Origin: Carallia brachiata
Lineage: Eukaryota > Streptophyta > Magnoliopsida > Malpighiales > Rhizophoraceae
DNA length: 64,000 nucleotides
Assembly (NCBI GenBank): GCA_021464245.1
Contig: JADCRB010000028.1
Location: forward strand, 1,914,370-1,978,369
Direction of reading: 5' to 3'
Part shown: piece after piece, positions 9,424-21,000 of the stretch
Layout of the letters: the number at the start of each line of letters is the position of its first letter
Position numbering within the stretch: the stretch's first letter is position 1
Program-made: the position numbers and the translations under genes
Notes under the pieces: model-generated
The model's database searches: none
Seen by the model: the letters and a program-made list of their open reading frames with translations, nothing else
Told to the model about the DNA's origin: nothing

Positions 9424-9836
9424 GCGATGGGTACTGTGTACAAAAGGTAGGATTGTAGTCAACACGAGCTTATATCTCACACTTACTAGGAATTCCTCAA
9501 TGAAGAGCAACAATTGTCATGATCTATCCCCATCATGACAAAATTTCAAAGATTACCCAGGCCTATCGGCCAAGGCTATGGACCAATTGAATACATCAGT
9601 GTAGCACTCAGGCGGCTTAGAAAATCTAAGGGCATCATAGACCTGTTATTGCCTCAAACTTCCTTGGCCTAGAAAGCCATAGTCCCTTTAAGAAGCTGGC
9701 CACAAAGGATTACCTCTGCATAGATAGTTAGCAAGCTGAGGTCTTGTTTGTTAACGGAATTAACCAGACAAATCGCTCCACCAACTAAGAACGGCCATGC
9801 CCCACCACCCATAGAATCAAGAAAGAGTTCTCAATT

Positions 9837-9873
<37 letters not shown>

Positions 9874-9897
9874 CCATGTCGAGTCAAATTAAGCCGC

Positions 9898-9934
<37 letters not shown>

Positions 9935-10138
9935 CTAAGTCATAGCCTTGCGACCATACTCCCCTCGGAACCCAAAGACTTTGATTTCTCATAAGGCATC
10001 GATGTAGTCCTAAAAGCAACTTCTACCAATCCCTAGTTGGCATTGTTTATGGTTGAGACTATAATGGTATTTGATCATCTTTGACCCCCCAACTTTCATT
10101 CTTGATTAATGAAAACATCTTTGGCAAATGCTTTTGCT

Positions 10139-10173
<35 letters not shown>

Positions 10174-10733
10174 CTGACTATGAAAACGAATGCCTCGGAC
10201 TGTCCTTGTGAATCATTACTCTGATCCTGAAGGCCAAAACAATAGGATCAAAATCCTATGATGTTATCCCATGCTAATGTATCCATAGCATAAGCTTGCT
10301 TTGAGCACTCTAATTTCTTCAAAGTAACAGCACCAGAGGCACAACTAAGCCAATTAAGCCCAGAAGCGCATCACCGATAGAAGGGACGAGGTAAAAGGTG
10401 CACACCAAAGACATACTGATCAACCCATCCTAAAGTCCAGCTACGAGTTTTTTAACTGCAACAACTTAAATATATGCTATTGGAGTTGAAGTTACTGCGG
10501 CTGCTGGCACTAGACTTGCCCTCCAATGGATCCTCGTTAAGGGATTTATATTGTACTCCTTCCAATTACTAGACTCATAAGAGCTCGGTATTGTTATTTA
10601 TTGTCACTACCTCCCTGTGTCAGGATTGGATAATTTGCATGCCTATTGCCTTCCTTGGATGTGGTAGCCATTTCTCAGGCTCCCTCTCTGAAATTGAACC
10701 CTAATTGCCGTTACTTGTCGCCACTATGGTAGG
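9424..10733 (-). rRNA. 18S rRNA, middle and 3' part, degenerate
   Basis: The complement follows the 18S gene over about 1.3 kb. Landmarks on the plus strand are 'ttgaatacatcagtgtagc' (9588), 'cctcaaacttcc' (9651), 'catagtccc' (9679), 'ggtaagtttccccatg' and 'gtcaaattaagccgcaggct' (about 9862-9902), 'ctccactcctggtgg' and 'cccttccgtcaattcc' (9903-9935), 'catcttttgaccccc'-like words near 10080, and 'ccttggatgtggtagcc' (10653). The last about 150 bases of the gene are missing at the left. The right edge is the gypsy insertion point; the remaining 5' part is at 54943 and 62879. Conserved positions carry many transitions (for example GCGACGGGCGG reads gcgatgggtac), so it is a pseudogene. Confidence 0.95.
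10729..10733. repeat. target site duplication GTAGG, left copy
   Basis: 'gtagg' directly precedes the LTR terminus 'tgtcac' at 10734. The same five bases follow the other LTR terminus at 54943-54947. Joining the two 18S parts with one copy removed gives a continuous 18S sequence (sense CCTAC within 'GGCCTACCAT'). A 5-bp duplication is the rule for Ty3/gypsy integration. Confidence 0.9.
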
Positions 10734-11601
10734 TGTCACAAGGATAATTTTCTCACTCAAAATTTTGCCTTATGATAGCACTAAGTCACACTTAGTCTCA
10801 GCCAACTACACACACAAGGATTTCACAATGTAACTTTGTAAGTAGGCACACAACTCACGCACTCAAAAGACACATAAGAGCATATACGGGAACCTTTACT
10901 AACCTTTATTACTTTAACTTAAAGTAATACAAAGGAACAACCACTGAACTCTCAACAGTGTTTCACTCTTTCTCGCTCAATGATTTCTCTCTTACTGGGT
11001 ACAAATGACAAACCCATAGGGTCTATATATAGCTAACAGCCCTAGCTATCAAGGGATTGGAGATAAACATTATCCCCCCACGATCTCTATCATGATTGAT
11101 CATCCTCATCTTCCCATGATCTTATCCATGACTTGATCTTGATAAGCCTTATCTCCCACGATCATCCATCACTTGATCTCGATAAGCCTTATCTCCCCAC
11201 GATCTATAGCGATGCGCGATCGGATGAGCATTATCCAAGTGCTTGGCCTACTAGATTAAGCCACAATCACATGTCCCCATGTTCTACACGTCGTAGGAGA
11301 GTTGGTGCCATGCAGTACGATGCAATGCCATGCAGACTTGGCCAAGACCCAGTCTCATGTTTTGGGCTTCTTAGCCCAAGCCTATAGCCCATCTGATGGA
11401 GGCCACGAACATGTAGCTTAGCATATTTTGTCCAGCCCCAACCTTGGTCCACACTGGGAACCACATGTAGGCTCTTGCCTACGCTAACCCTCTCAGCTTT
11501 CATCTTGCCTCAAGGAGTGCCTAGCCACTCCAAAATCCAATGCTAAGAATCGGTGCAAGGTGCCACTAACTCCAGCATGCTAAGTGTTCAAGGGACTAAC
11601 A
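10734..11601 (-). mobile_element. complete gypsy LTR (3' LTR of the element in 18S)
   Basis: The LTR is 868 bp and bounded by 'tg' on the left and 'ca' on the right. It matches the LTR at 54076-54942 at both ends and across much of its length ('ctcagccaac', 'gtgtttcactctttc', 'gatctcgataagccttatct', 'gcaaggtgcc'). A purine-tract complement (polypurine tract) follows at 11602, so this is the 3' LTR of a minus-strand element. A TATA box lies at 11022-11033. Two 40-bp direct repeats ('acttgatcttgataagcc' type) occupy 11125-11205. The middle differs markedly from the partner LTR, so the insertion is old or one LTR was replaced by recombination. Confidence 0.9.
11022..11033 (-). promoter_or_regulatory. 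TATA box of the gypsy LTR
   Basis: 'tctatatatagc' on the plus strand gives GCTATATATAGA on the element's own strand, followed by CCCTATGGG. It is the best-preserved LTR promoter box in the window. The equivalent stretch of the LTR at 54076-54942 has no TATATA. Confidence 0.55.
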
Positions 11602-11613
11602 AACCACCCCCAC
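11602..11613 (-). other. polypurine tract
   Basis: 'aaccacccccac' on the plus strand is GTGGGGGTGGTT on the element strand, immediately upstream of the 3' LTR. This is the plus-strand primer site for retrotransposon DNA synthesis. An identical copy is at 49542-49553. Confidence 0.85.
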
Positions 11614-12064
11614 TTGTTGAAGCCAACATCCTCATTGGTAGGGTTGAAAGGTAGTCTTCCACCTGCTTCTCAAACTGCCATAGAGTCACATTTTTTTCCT
11701 AGCTTACCTCGCTGTATGGGGAATTCTTCCACTTTACCAAGCACTCAAACTACATATTCTTCTTACTTTTTCCATGCGTTTGGTGGTCCAGGATTCTCTG
11801 CACTTCATGTTGGAACTCAGTTCTGTTTGTGGGCGATGCACGCCGGGCTTGTTTCCTTGAAGGCTCATTGCCCGCTTCCTCGTAGAAAGGCTTCAAGAAG
11901 CTCATATGGAAGGTTGGATATACCTTCAATCTTTTTGGAAATTGCAACTTGTATGCAACATTGCCTACTTTCTTCTCCACTGTGAAGGGACCGTCATACT
12001 TTGGAACCAGCCCACAATGCACTGACTTGTTGTTGACCTCCTTCCAAATTTGGGGAGTAAGTTT
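11614..12064 (-). pseudogene. gypsy integrase C-terminus and chromodomain fragment
   Basis: This is the 3' end of pol on the minus strand. The open piece from about 12064 down to 11750 contains the integrase C-terminal signature: YKLTPQIW, then VPKYDGPFTVEKKVG and YPTFHMSFLKPFYEE. Nearer the polypurine tract, a degenerate counterpart of the chromodomain seen at 49600-49760 can be followed at the DNA level. At 12064, after 'ggggagtaagttt', homology to the other copy (49991-50003) stops and satellite repeats start, so pol is cut there by the array. Confidence 0.85.
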
Positions 12065-15000
12065 ATATTCGATCGAGCAAGGAGTATACTTTTGTTGTTC
12101 AACTTTTCTCCTTTTATCCTCTTGCAAGCAAGAAGTCTACTTTTGTTGTTGTTGACGTCTTACCTTTTATACTCGGTCTGGCAAGGAGTACACTTTTATT
12201 GTTGTACTTGTCGTTTTATACCCTTGCGGGCAAGGAGTCTGCTTTTGTTGTTGTTGCTGTCTTGCCTTTTATGCTCGTGCAGGCTAGGTGTCTACTTTAA
12301 TGTTGTTGCCGTCTCGCTTTTTATACTCATGCAAGCAAAGAGCATACTTTTGTTGTTGTACTTTTCACCTTCTATACTCTTACGGGCAAGGAGTCTGATT
12401 TTGTTGTTGTTGCCATCTCGCCTTTTATACTTGTGCAGGCAAGGAGTCTGGTTTTGTTGCTGCTATCGTCTTGCCATTTATACTTGCGCAGGTAAGGAGT
12501 GTACTTTTGTTGTTGTACAATTTGCTTTTTATACTCTTACGGGCAAAGAGTCTACTTTTGTTGTTCTTACAGTCTCACCTTTTATGCTCGTGTGGGCAAG
12601 GGTCTGGTTTTGTTGTTGTTACCATCTCGCCTTTTATACTCATGCAGGCAAGGTGTATGCTTTGCTATTGACATGTCGCCTTTTCTACTCAAGCTGGCAG
12701 CGAGTATGCTTTTCTTGTTGTTGCTATCTCATCTTTTATACTCGTACGGGCGAGAAGTCTAGTTTTGTTGTTGTTGCCATGTTGCCATTTATTCTCGTGC
12801 AAGCAAGCAGCATGCTTTGTTGCTGCCGTCTCGCCTTTAATACTATTGTCGGTAAGGAGTCTACGTTTGTTGTTGTTGTTGTTTAGGCTTTTAACTTGTG
12901 CGGGCTGGGAGTCTTTTTTATTGTAGTCACTATCTTTCCTTTTATACTTGTGCAAGCAAGCAGTATACCTTTGTTGTTGTACTTTTTGCCTTTTATACTC
13001 TTGCTGGCAAGGAGTTTACTTTTGCTGGTGTTGCTGTCTCGACTTTCATGTTCGTGTGGGTAAGGAGTCTGATTTTTTTGTTGTACTTATCGCCTTCTTT
13101 ACTCTTGCGGGCAAAGAGTCTGTTTTTACTGTTGTTGCCATCTCGCCTTTTATTCTTGTGCGGGTTAAGAGTCTGCTTTGCTTTTGTTGTCGTCTCACCT
13201 TTTGTACTCATGTAGGCATTAAGTATGCTTTTGTTGTTGGACTTATTATCTTTTATAATCTTGTGGGTAAGGAGTCTGCTTTTGTTGTTGCTGCTGTCTC
13301 GCCTTTTATACTCATGCAAGCATGGATACTAGTTTTGTCGTTGTTATCGACTTGCTTTTTACACTTGTGCTCGTAAGGAGTATGCTTTTGTTGTTGGTAC
13401 CGTCTCGCATTTTATTCTTGTACCGTCTCGTCTTTTATACTCGCGCGGGCAAGGAGTCTGGTTTTGTTGTTGTTACTGTCTCACCTTTTATACTTGTGCC
13501 GGTAAGGTGCGTGCTTTGTTGTTGCTGTCTCGCCTTTTATTCTCTTGCGGGCAAGGAGTATGCTTCACTGTTGTTGTCTCCCCTTTTATACTCATGTGTG
13601 CAAGGAGTATGATTTTGTTGTTGTTGTCGTCTCGCCTTTTATACTCGCATGGGCAAGGAATATGCTTCTGTTGTAGTTGTCCTATCGCCTTTTATACTCA
13701 GTCGGGTGAGGAGTATACTTTTGTTGTTGTACTTATCATCTTTTATACTTTTGCAGGTAAGGAGTCTGCTTTTGTTATTGTTGCCATCTTGCCTTTTATA
13801 CTCTTGCAGGCTTGGTGTTTGCTTTGTCGTTGTTGCCGCCTCACCTTTTATACTCGTACGGGCAAAGAGCATACTTTTATTGTTGTACTTTTCGCCTTTT
13901 ATACTCTTACGGGCAAAAAGTCTGCTTTTGTTGTTATTGCTATCTTGCCATTTATACCCGTGCAGGCAGGAAGTTTAGATTTGTTGTTGTTATCATCTTG
14001 CCTTTTATAGTTGTGCAGGCAAAGAGTGTACTTTTGTTGTTATACTTCTTGCTTTTTACACTCTTGTAGGCAGGGAGTCTGCTTTCATTGTTGTTGCTGT
14101 CTCGCCTTTTATACTCATGTTGGCAACAAGTATGCTTTTATTGTTGTTGTAGTTTTGCCTTTTATACTCCAGCGGGTAAGGAGTATGCTTAACTGTTATC
14201 GTGTCGCCTTTTATACTCATGTTGGTAGCAAGTATGCTTTTATTGTTGTTGTTGTCTCGCCTTTTATAATCGTACGAGCAGGGAGCTTGGTTTTGTTGTT
14301 GTTAATGTGCTAATTTTTATTCTTGTGTGGGCAAGCAGCATGCTTTGTTGTTGCCGTTATGCCGTTTATACTGCTGCGGGCAAAGAGTATGCTTTGTTGT
14401 TGCTATCTCATCTTTTATACTCATGTGGGCAAAGAGTCTGCTTTTGTTGTTGGTGCCGTTTAGCCTTTTCACTTGTGTAGGCTAAGAGTCTGTTTTGCTG
14501 TGGTTACTGTCTCTCCTTTTCTAATCATGCAGGCAAAAAGGATACTTTAGTTGTTTAACTTTTCACCTTGTATGCTCTTGTAGGCAAGGAGTCTACTTTT
14601 GCTGCTGTTGCCGTCTCGAATTTTATGCTCGTGCAGACAAAGAGTCTGGTTTTGTTGTTGTACTTGTCGCCTTTTTTACTCTTGCGGGCAAAGAGTCTGA
14701 TTTTCCTGTTGTGGTTGTCCCGCCTTTTACACTTGTGCAGTTTATGCTATTGTTCCCGTCTCACCTTTTATACTTACATGGGCATTAAGTATGCTTTTGT
14801 TGTTGGACTTTTACCTTTTATACTATTGCAAGTCAATGAGTCTGCTTTAGTTGTTGTTGCTGTATCGCTTTTTATACTCGTGCTGGCAAGGATACTAGTT
14901 TTGTTGTTGTTACCAACTCGCCTTTTATACTCAGGCGGGCAAATACTAAGCTTTGCTAATGCCGACTCACCTTTTATACTCGTGCAAGTAAGGAGCATGC

Positions 15001-18000
15001 TTTGTTGTTGCCGCCTCACCTTTTATGCTCTTGCGGGAAAGGAGTATGCTTTACTGTTGTCATCTCGCCTTTTATACTTGTGCATGCAAGGAGTATGCAT
15101 TTGTTGTTGTTGTCGTCTCACCTTTTACACTCGCACTACTAAGGAGTCTACTTTTGTTGCAGTTGTCATCTCGCCTTTTATAGTCGTACGGGTAAGGAGC
15201 ATGCTTTATTGTTGTTGTCTCACCTTTTATACTTGTGCGAGCAAGGAGTATGCAGTTGTTGTTGGCGTCTCACCTTTTATACTTATGCGGGCAAGGGGAC
15301 TGGTTTTGTTGTTGTTGCTGACTCGCCTTTTATATTTGTCCTGGCTAAGTGCATGCTTTGTTGTTGCCGTCTTGCATTTTACACTCGTACGACCAAGGAG
15401 TTTGCTTTGTTATTGTATTGTTGTTTTGCCATTTATACTCAAGTGAGTAAGGAGTATGCTTTGTTGTTGTCGTCTCGCCTTCTATACTCTTGCGAGCCAA
15501 GAGTCCACCTTTGTTGTTGTTGCCATTTTGGCTTTTATGGTCATGAGGGATAGGCGTCTGCATAGCTATTGTTACCATCTCCCATTCTATACTCATGCAG
15601 GCAAGGAGTATACATTTATTTTTGTGCTTTTCACTTTTTATATTCTTACAGGCAAGGAGTCTACTTTTGTTGTTGTTACTGTATAACATTTTATACTCGT
15701 GCGGGCTTGTAGCTTGCTTTGATGTTGTCACCATCTTGCTTTTATACTCGTCCGGGCAAGGATTATACTTTTTTTTTTGCACTTTTTGCCTTTTATATCC
15801 TTGCAAGCAAAGAGTATACTTTTACTGTTGTTGTCATCTCATCTTTTATACTCGTATGGGCATGGAGTCTGGTTTTGTTATTGTTGTCATCTCACCTTTT
15901 ATACTCGTGTGGGCAAGTAGCATGCTTTATTGTTACTGTCTCGTCCTTTATACTCATGCGAGCAAGGAGTGTGCTTTGTTGCCGTCGGCTCACCTTTTAT
16001 ACTCTTGTGGATAAGCAGTATACTTTTGCTATTATTGTCGTCTTGTCTTTTACACTCATGAGGGCTAGGCGTCTGCTTTGTTATTGTTTCCGTCTCGCCA
16101 TTTATACTTGTTCGAGTAAGGACTATGCTTTTATTTTTGTGCTTTTCACCTTTTATATTATTGCAGGCAAGGAGTCTACTTTTGCTGTTATTGTTCTCTC
16201 TCATTTCACACCTGTATGGGCAAGGAGTCTAGTCTTGTTATTGTTACCGTCTTGCCATTTATTCTCGCATGGGCAAGCACCACACTTTGTAGTTGCCATG
16301 TTGCCTTTTATACTTGTGCGAGCAGGGAGTATGCTTTGCTGTTGTCGTCTAGCCTTTTATACTCTTACAGAAAAGGAGTCTGCTTTTGTTGTTGTTGCTG
16401 TCTCGCCTTTTATACTCGTGTGGGTTAGGTGTCTGCTTTGCGGTTGTTGCCGTTTCGCCTTTTACACTCGCTCGGGCAAGGTGTATACTTTTTGTTGTCT
16501 TACCTTTCGCATTTTATAATCCTGCTGGCAAGGAGTCCGCTTTTATTGTTGTTGTTGTCTCGCCTTTTGTACTCGTGCGGGCAGGGAGTTTGGTTTTGTT
16601 GTTGTAGGCGTTATGCCTTTTATACTCATGTGGGCAAGGAGAATACTTTTGTCACTGTACCTTTTATTTTTTATACTCTTGCGGGCAGGAGACAGAATTT
16701 GTAGATGTTGCTATGTTGCTTTTTATACTCGTGCAAGTAAGGAGGCGGGTTTTGTTGTTGTCGTCTCCCCTTTTATACTTGTACGGGCATGTAGTATAAT
16801 TTTGTTGGCGCACTTTTTGCCTTTTACACTCTTGCAAACAACGAGTCTACTTTTGTTGTTGTTGCTATCTTGTCTTCCACACTTGTGCAGGCAAACAGCC
16901 TAGTTTTATTCTTGTTTCTGTCTTACCTTTTATACTCATGTAGGAAAGTGTAGGCTTTGCTGTTGACGTCACACCTTTTATACTCGCACGGGCAAGGAGT
17001 ATGCTTTTGTTGTTTTTGTTGTCGTTTCGTATTTTACACACGTACGGTAAGGAGTCTGGTGTTGTTATTGTTGTCGTGTTGCCTTTTATACTTATGCGGG
17101 CAGCCAACATGCTTTATTGTTGCCGTCTCGCCTTTTCTACACGTTCAGGCAAGGAATATGCATCGTTGTTGCCGTATCGCCTTTTATACTCTTCTGGAAA
17201 AGGAGTCTACTTTTGTTGTTGTAGCTGTCAAACCTTTTATATTCGGTCAGGCAAGGAATATTTTGTTATTGTACTTGTCGTCGTTTAGGCACTTGTAGGA
17301 AAGGAGTCTATTTTTGTTATTGTTGCTTCTAGCCTTTTAACTTGTGCGGGCTCGGAGTTTGCTTTGCTGTTGTTACCCGCCTGCCTTTTATACTGTGCAG
17401 GCACGGAGTATACTTTTGTTGCGGCACTTTTTACCTTTTATACTCTTGCGACCAAGGAGTCTGCTTTTGTTGTTGTTGTCGTCGTCTCGCCTTTTATACT
17501 CATGCGGGTAGGGAGTCTAGTTTTGTTGTTGTTGTTATCTCGCCTTTTAAACTTGTGTGGGCAGGGAGTATGGTTTTGTTGTTGCTGCTGGCTCGCATTT
17601 TATGCCCCTGCGGGCAAGGAGCATGCTCTATTGTTACTATCCCGCTTTTTATGCCCGTGTGAGAAAGGAGTATGCGTTGTTGTTGTTGTTTCGCATTTTA
17701 TACTCATGCAGACAAGAAGTATACATTTGATGTTGTACTTTTCACTTTAGACTCTTGTGAACAAGTAGTCTGCTTTTGTTGTTGTTGGTGTCTTGCTTTT
17801 TATACTTGTGCGGGCAAGGAGTCTGGTTTTGCTACTATTGCTGTCTCGCCTTTTACACTCATGCGGGCAAGGAGTATGCTTTGTTGTTGTTGTCTCGCCT
17901 TTTATACTCGTTCAGGTAGGGAGTATGCTTTTGTTGTTATTGTCATCTTGCCTTTAACACTCGTATGGGCAAGGAGTCTAATTTTGTTGTTGTTGCCTTG

Positions 18001-21000
18001 TCGCCTTTTACACTCGTGCGGCCAAGCAGTATGCTTTGTTTTTGTCGCCTTACCTTTTATACTCTTGCAAGCAAGGAATCTGTCTTTCTTGTTGTTGTTG
18101 TTTACCTTTTAACTCACGCATGCTAGGAGCCTGCTTTGTTGTTGTCACTGTCTGGCCTTTTATTCTTGCGCAAGCAATGCGTATACTTTTGTTATTGTAC
18201 TTTCTGCTGTTTGTACTCTTGCAGGTAAAGAGTCTACTTTTGTTGTTCTTGTCGTATCACCTTTTATCATCGTGCGGCAAGGTGTCTGGTTTTCTTGTTG
18301 TTGCTGTCTCATCTTTTGTGCTCATGCGGGCAAGGATTATGCTTTGTTGCTGCTGTCTCTCTTTTATACTCATGCTGGCAGGGAGTATGTATTTATTGCT
18401 GCTATCATCTCGCCTTTGATACTCGTACAGTCGAGGAGTCTGGTTTTGTTCTAGTTATCGTGTCACCTTTTATTCTTGTGCGGGCAAGCAGCATGCTTTG
18501 TTGACCCCATCTCACCTATTATACTCATGTGGGCAAGGAGTCTGCCTTTGTTATTGATGGCATCTAGCCTTTTAACTTGTGCAGGCTAGGAGTCTGCTTT
18601 GCTGTTGTTATCGTCTCGCCTTTCATATTCGTGTTGGCAAGGAGTATGCTTTTGTTGTTGTACTTTTTTCCTTTTATACTCCTGAGGGCAAAGAGTCTAC
18701 TTTTGCTGTTGTTGTCGTCTCGGCTTTAATGCTCGGGCAGGAAAGTGTGCTGGTTTTGCTGTTGTTCTTGTCACTTTTTTTACTCTTGCGGGAAAAGACT
18801 CTAATTTTGTTGTTGTTGTCGTCTCGCCTTTTATCCTCATGTGGATAGGGAGTTTGGTTTTGTTGCTGTTGTCGTCTTGCCTCTTGTACTTGTGCGGGAA
18901 GTATTATGATTTGCTGTTGCTGTCTCTCTTTCATACTCGTGCTTGTAGGGAGTGTACTTTTATTGTTGTTGTCGTCTTATCTTTTATACTTGTACGGTCG
19001 AGGAGTTTGGTTTCGTTCTTATTGCCGTGTCACCTTTTATTCTCGTTCAGGCAAGTAGCATGCTTTGTTGATGCCATCTTGCCTTTTATACTTGTATGGG
19101 TTTGCCTTTATTGTTGTTGGCTTCTAGCCTTTTGTGCTCTGTAGGCTAGGAGTCTGCTTTATTATTGTTATTGTCTTGCCTTTTCTATTCGTGCGGGCAA
19201 GGAGTATGCTTTTGTTGTTGTACTTTTCACCTTTTATACTCTTGAGGGCAAAGAATCTACTTTTGCTGTTGTTGTCGTCTCACTTTTAATGCTCATGCAG
19301 GCAAATGGGTGGGCTGGTTTTGTTGTTGTACTTGATTCCTTTTTTGCGTTTGCTGGCAAAGAGTTTGCTTTTGCTATTGTTGTTATCTCACCTTTTATCC
19401 TCGTGTGGATAGGATTTTGGTTTTGTTGTTGTTATCGTCTTGCCTCTTCTACTCGTGTGGGGAAGGAGTATATTTTTATTGCCATACTTTTCACCTTTTG
19501 TACTCTTACGGACAAGGAATCTGCACTTGTAGATGTTGTTGTCTTGCCTTTATACTCATGCAGGCAAGGAGACAGGTTTTGTTGTCGTTGCCGTGTTCCC
19601 TTTTATACTTGTGTAGGCTAGGGGTATAATTTTGTTGTTGTCCTTCTGATTTTTACACTCTTGCGTACAAGGAGTCTACTTTTGATGTTGTTGTTGTCTT
19701 GCCTTTTACACTTATGCGGGCAAAGAGTCTGGTTTTGTTGCTGTTACCGTCTTGTCATTTATAGAGTATGCTTTGTTGTTGACGTTTCGCCTTTTATACT
19801 CGTGTAGATAGGGAGTAGGCTTTTGTTGTTGTCGTCGTCTCACCTTTAATACCCATACATGTAAGGAGTCTAGTTTTGTTGTTGTTGATGTGTTGCCTTT
19901 TGTACTCGTGCGGGCAAGCAGCATGCTTTGTTGTTGTTGTTGTCTTGCATTTTATACTTGTACGAGTAAGGAGTGTGCTTTATTGTTGTCGTATTGTCTT
20001 TTATACTCTTGCAGAAAAGGAGTTTGCTTTTGTTGGTGTTGCCGTCTAACCTTTTCTCCTTGGCCAGGCAAGAAGTATACTTTTATTGTTGCATTCGTCA
20101 TCTTTTATACTCTTACAGGAAAGGAGTCAGCTTTTATTGCTGTTGCAATCTAGCCTTTTAACTCGTGCGGGCTAGGAGTCTACTTTCCTGTTGTTACCAT
20201 CTTTCCTTTTATACTCGTGTGGGCAAGGAGTATATTTTTGTTGTACTTTTCACCTTTTACACTTTTTCGGGCAAGGAGTCTACTTTTGTTGTTGTTGTCG
20301 TCTCGCCTTTGACACTCGCGGGGGTAAGGAGTTTTGGTTTTGTTGTTGTTGTCCTCTTACCTTTTATAGCTATGTGGGCAAGGAGTCTGGTTTTCTCGCT
20401 GTTGGTGGGTCGCCTTTTATGCTTGTACGGGCAAGGAGCATACTCTGTTGTTACCGTCTCAAATTTTATGCTCATGTGAGCGAGGAGTATGCTTTGTTGT
20501 TGCCGTCTCACCTTTCATACTCGTGTAGGTAAGGAGTATGCTTCTGTTGTTGCACTTTTTGCCTTTAAACTCTTGCAGAAATGCAGTCTACATTTGTTGT
20601 TGTTTCTATCTTGCCTTTTATACTTGTGCGAGCAAGGAGTTTGGTTTTGTTGTTGTTGTCGTCTCGCCTTTCATACTCGTGCAGGCAAGGAATCTGGTTT
20701 TGTTGTTGTTGTCGTGTCACCTTTTACACTCGTGCAGGCTGCATGCTTTGTTGTTGCTGTTTTCCCTTTTATACTCTTATAGGCAAGGAATCTACTTTTG
20801 TTGTTGTTGTCATCTAGCTTTTTCACTCGTGTGGGCTAGGAGTCTACCTCGCTATTGTTACTGTATGGCCTTTTAGTCTCGCGTGGGCAAGGTGTATACT
20901 TTTATTATTGTACTTTTTGTCATTTGTACTCTTGCCGGCAAGGGGTCAACTTTTGCTGTTGTTGTCGTCTCACCTTTTATGCTCGTGTGGGCAAGGTGTC

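Noticed and set aside
8775..9443. A 222-codon minus-strand open frame
   Set aside because: It lies antisense to the RNase H remnant of element 2, whose conserved motifs read on the plus strand. It shows no domain of its own.
9424..10733. Mitochondrial or chloroplast origin of the 18S-like sequence
   Set aside because: The landmarks are those of nuclear 18S rRNA, and the order with 25S and spacer fits a nuclear rDNA unit. The unusual base changes are explained by transitions.
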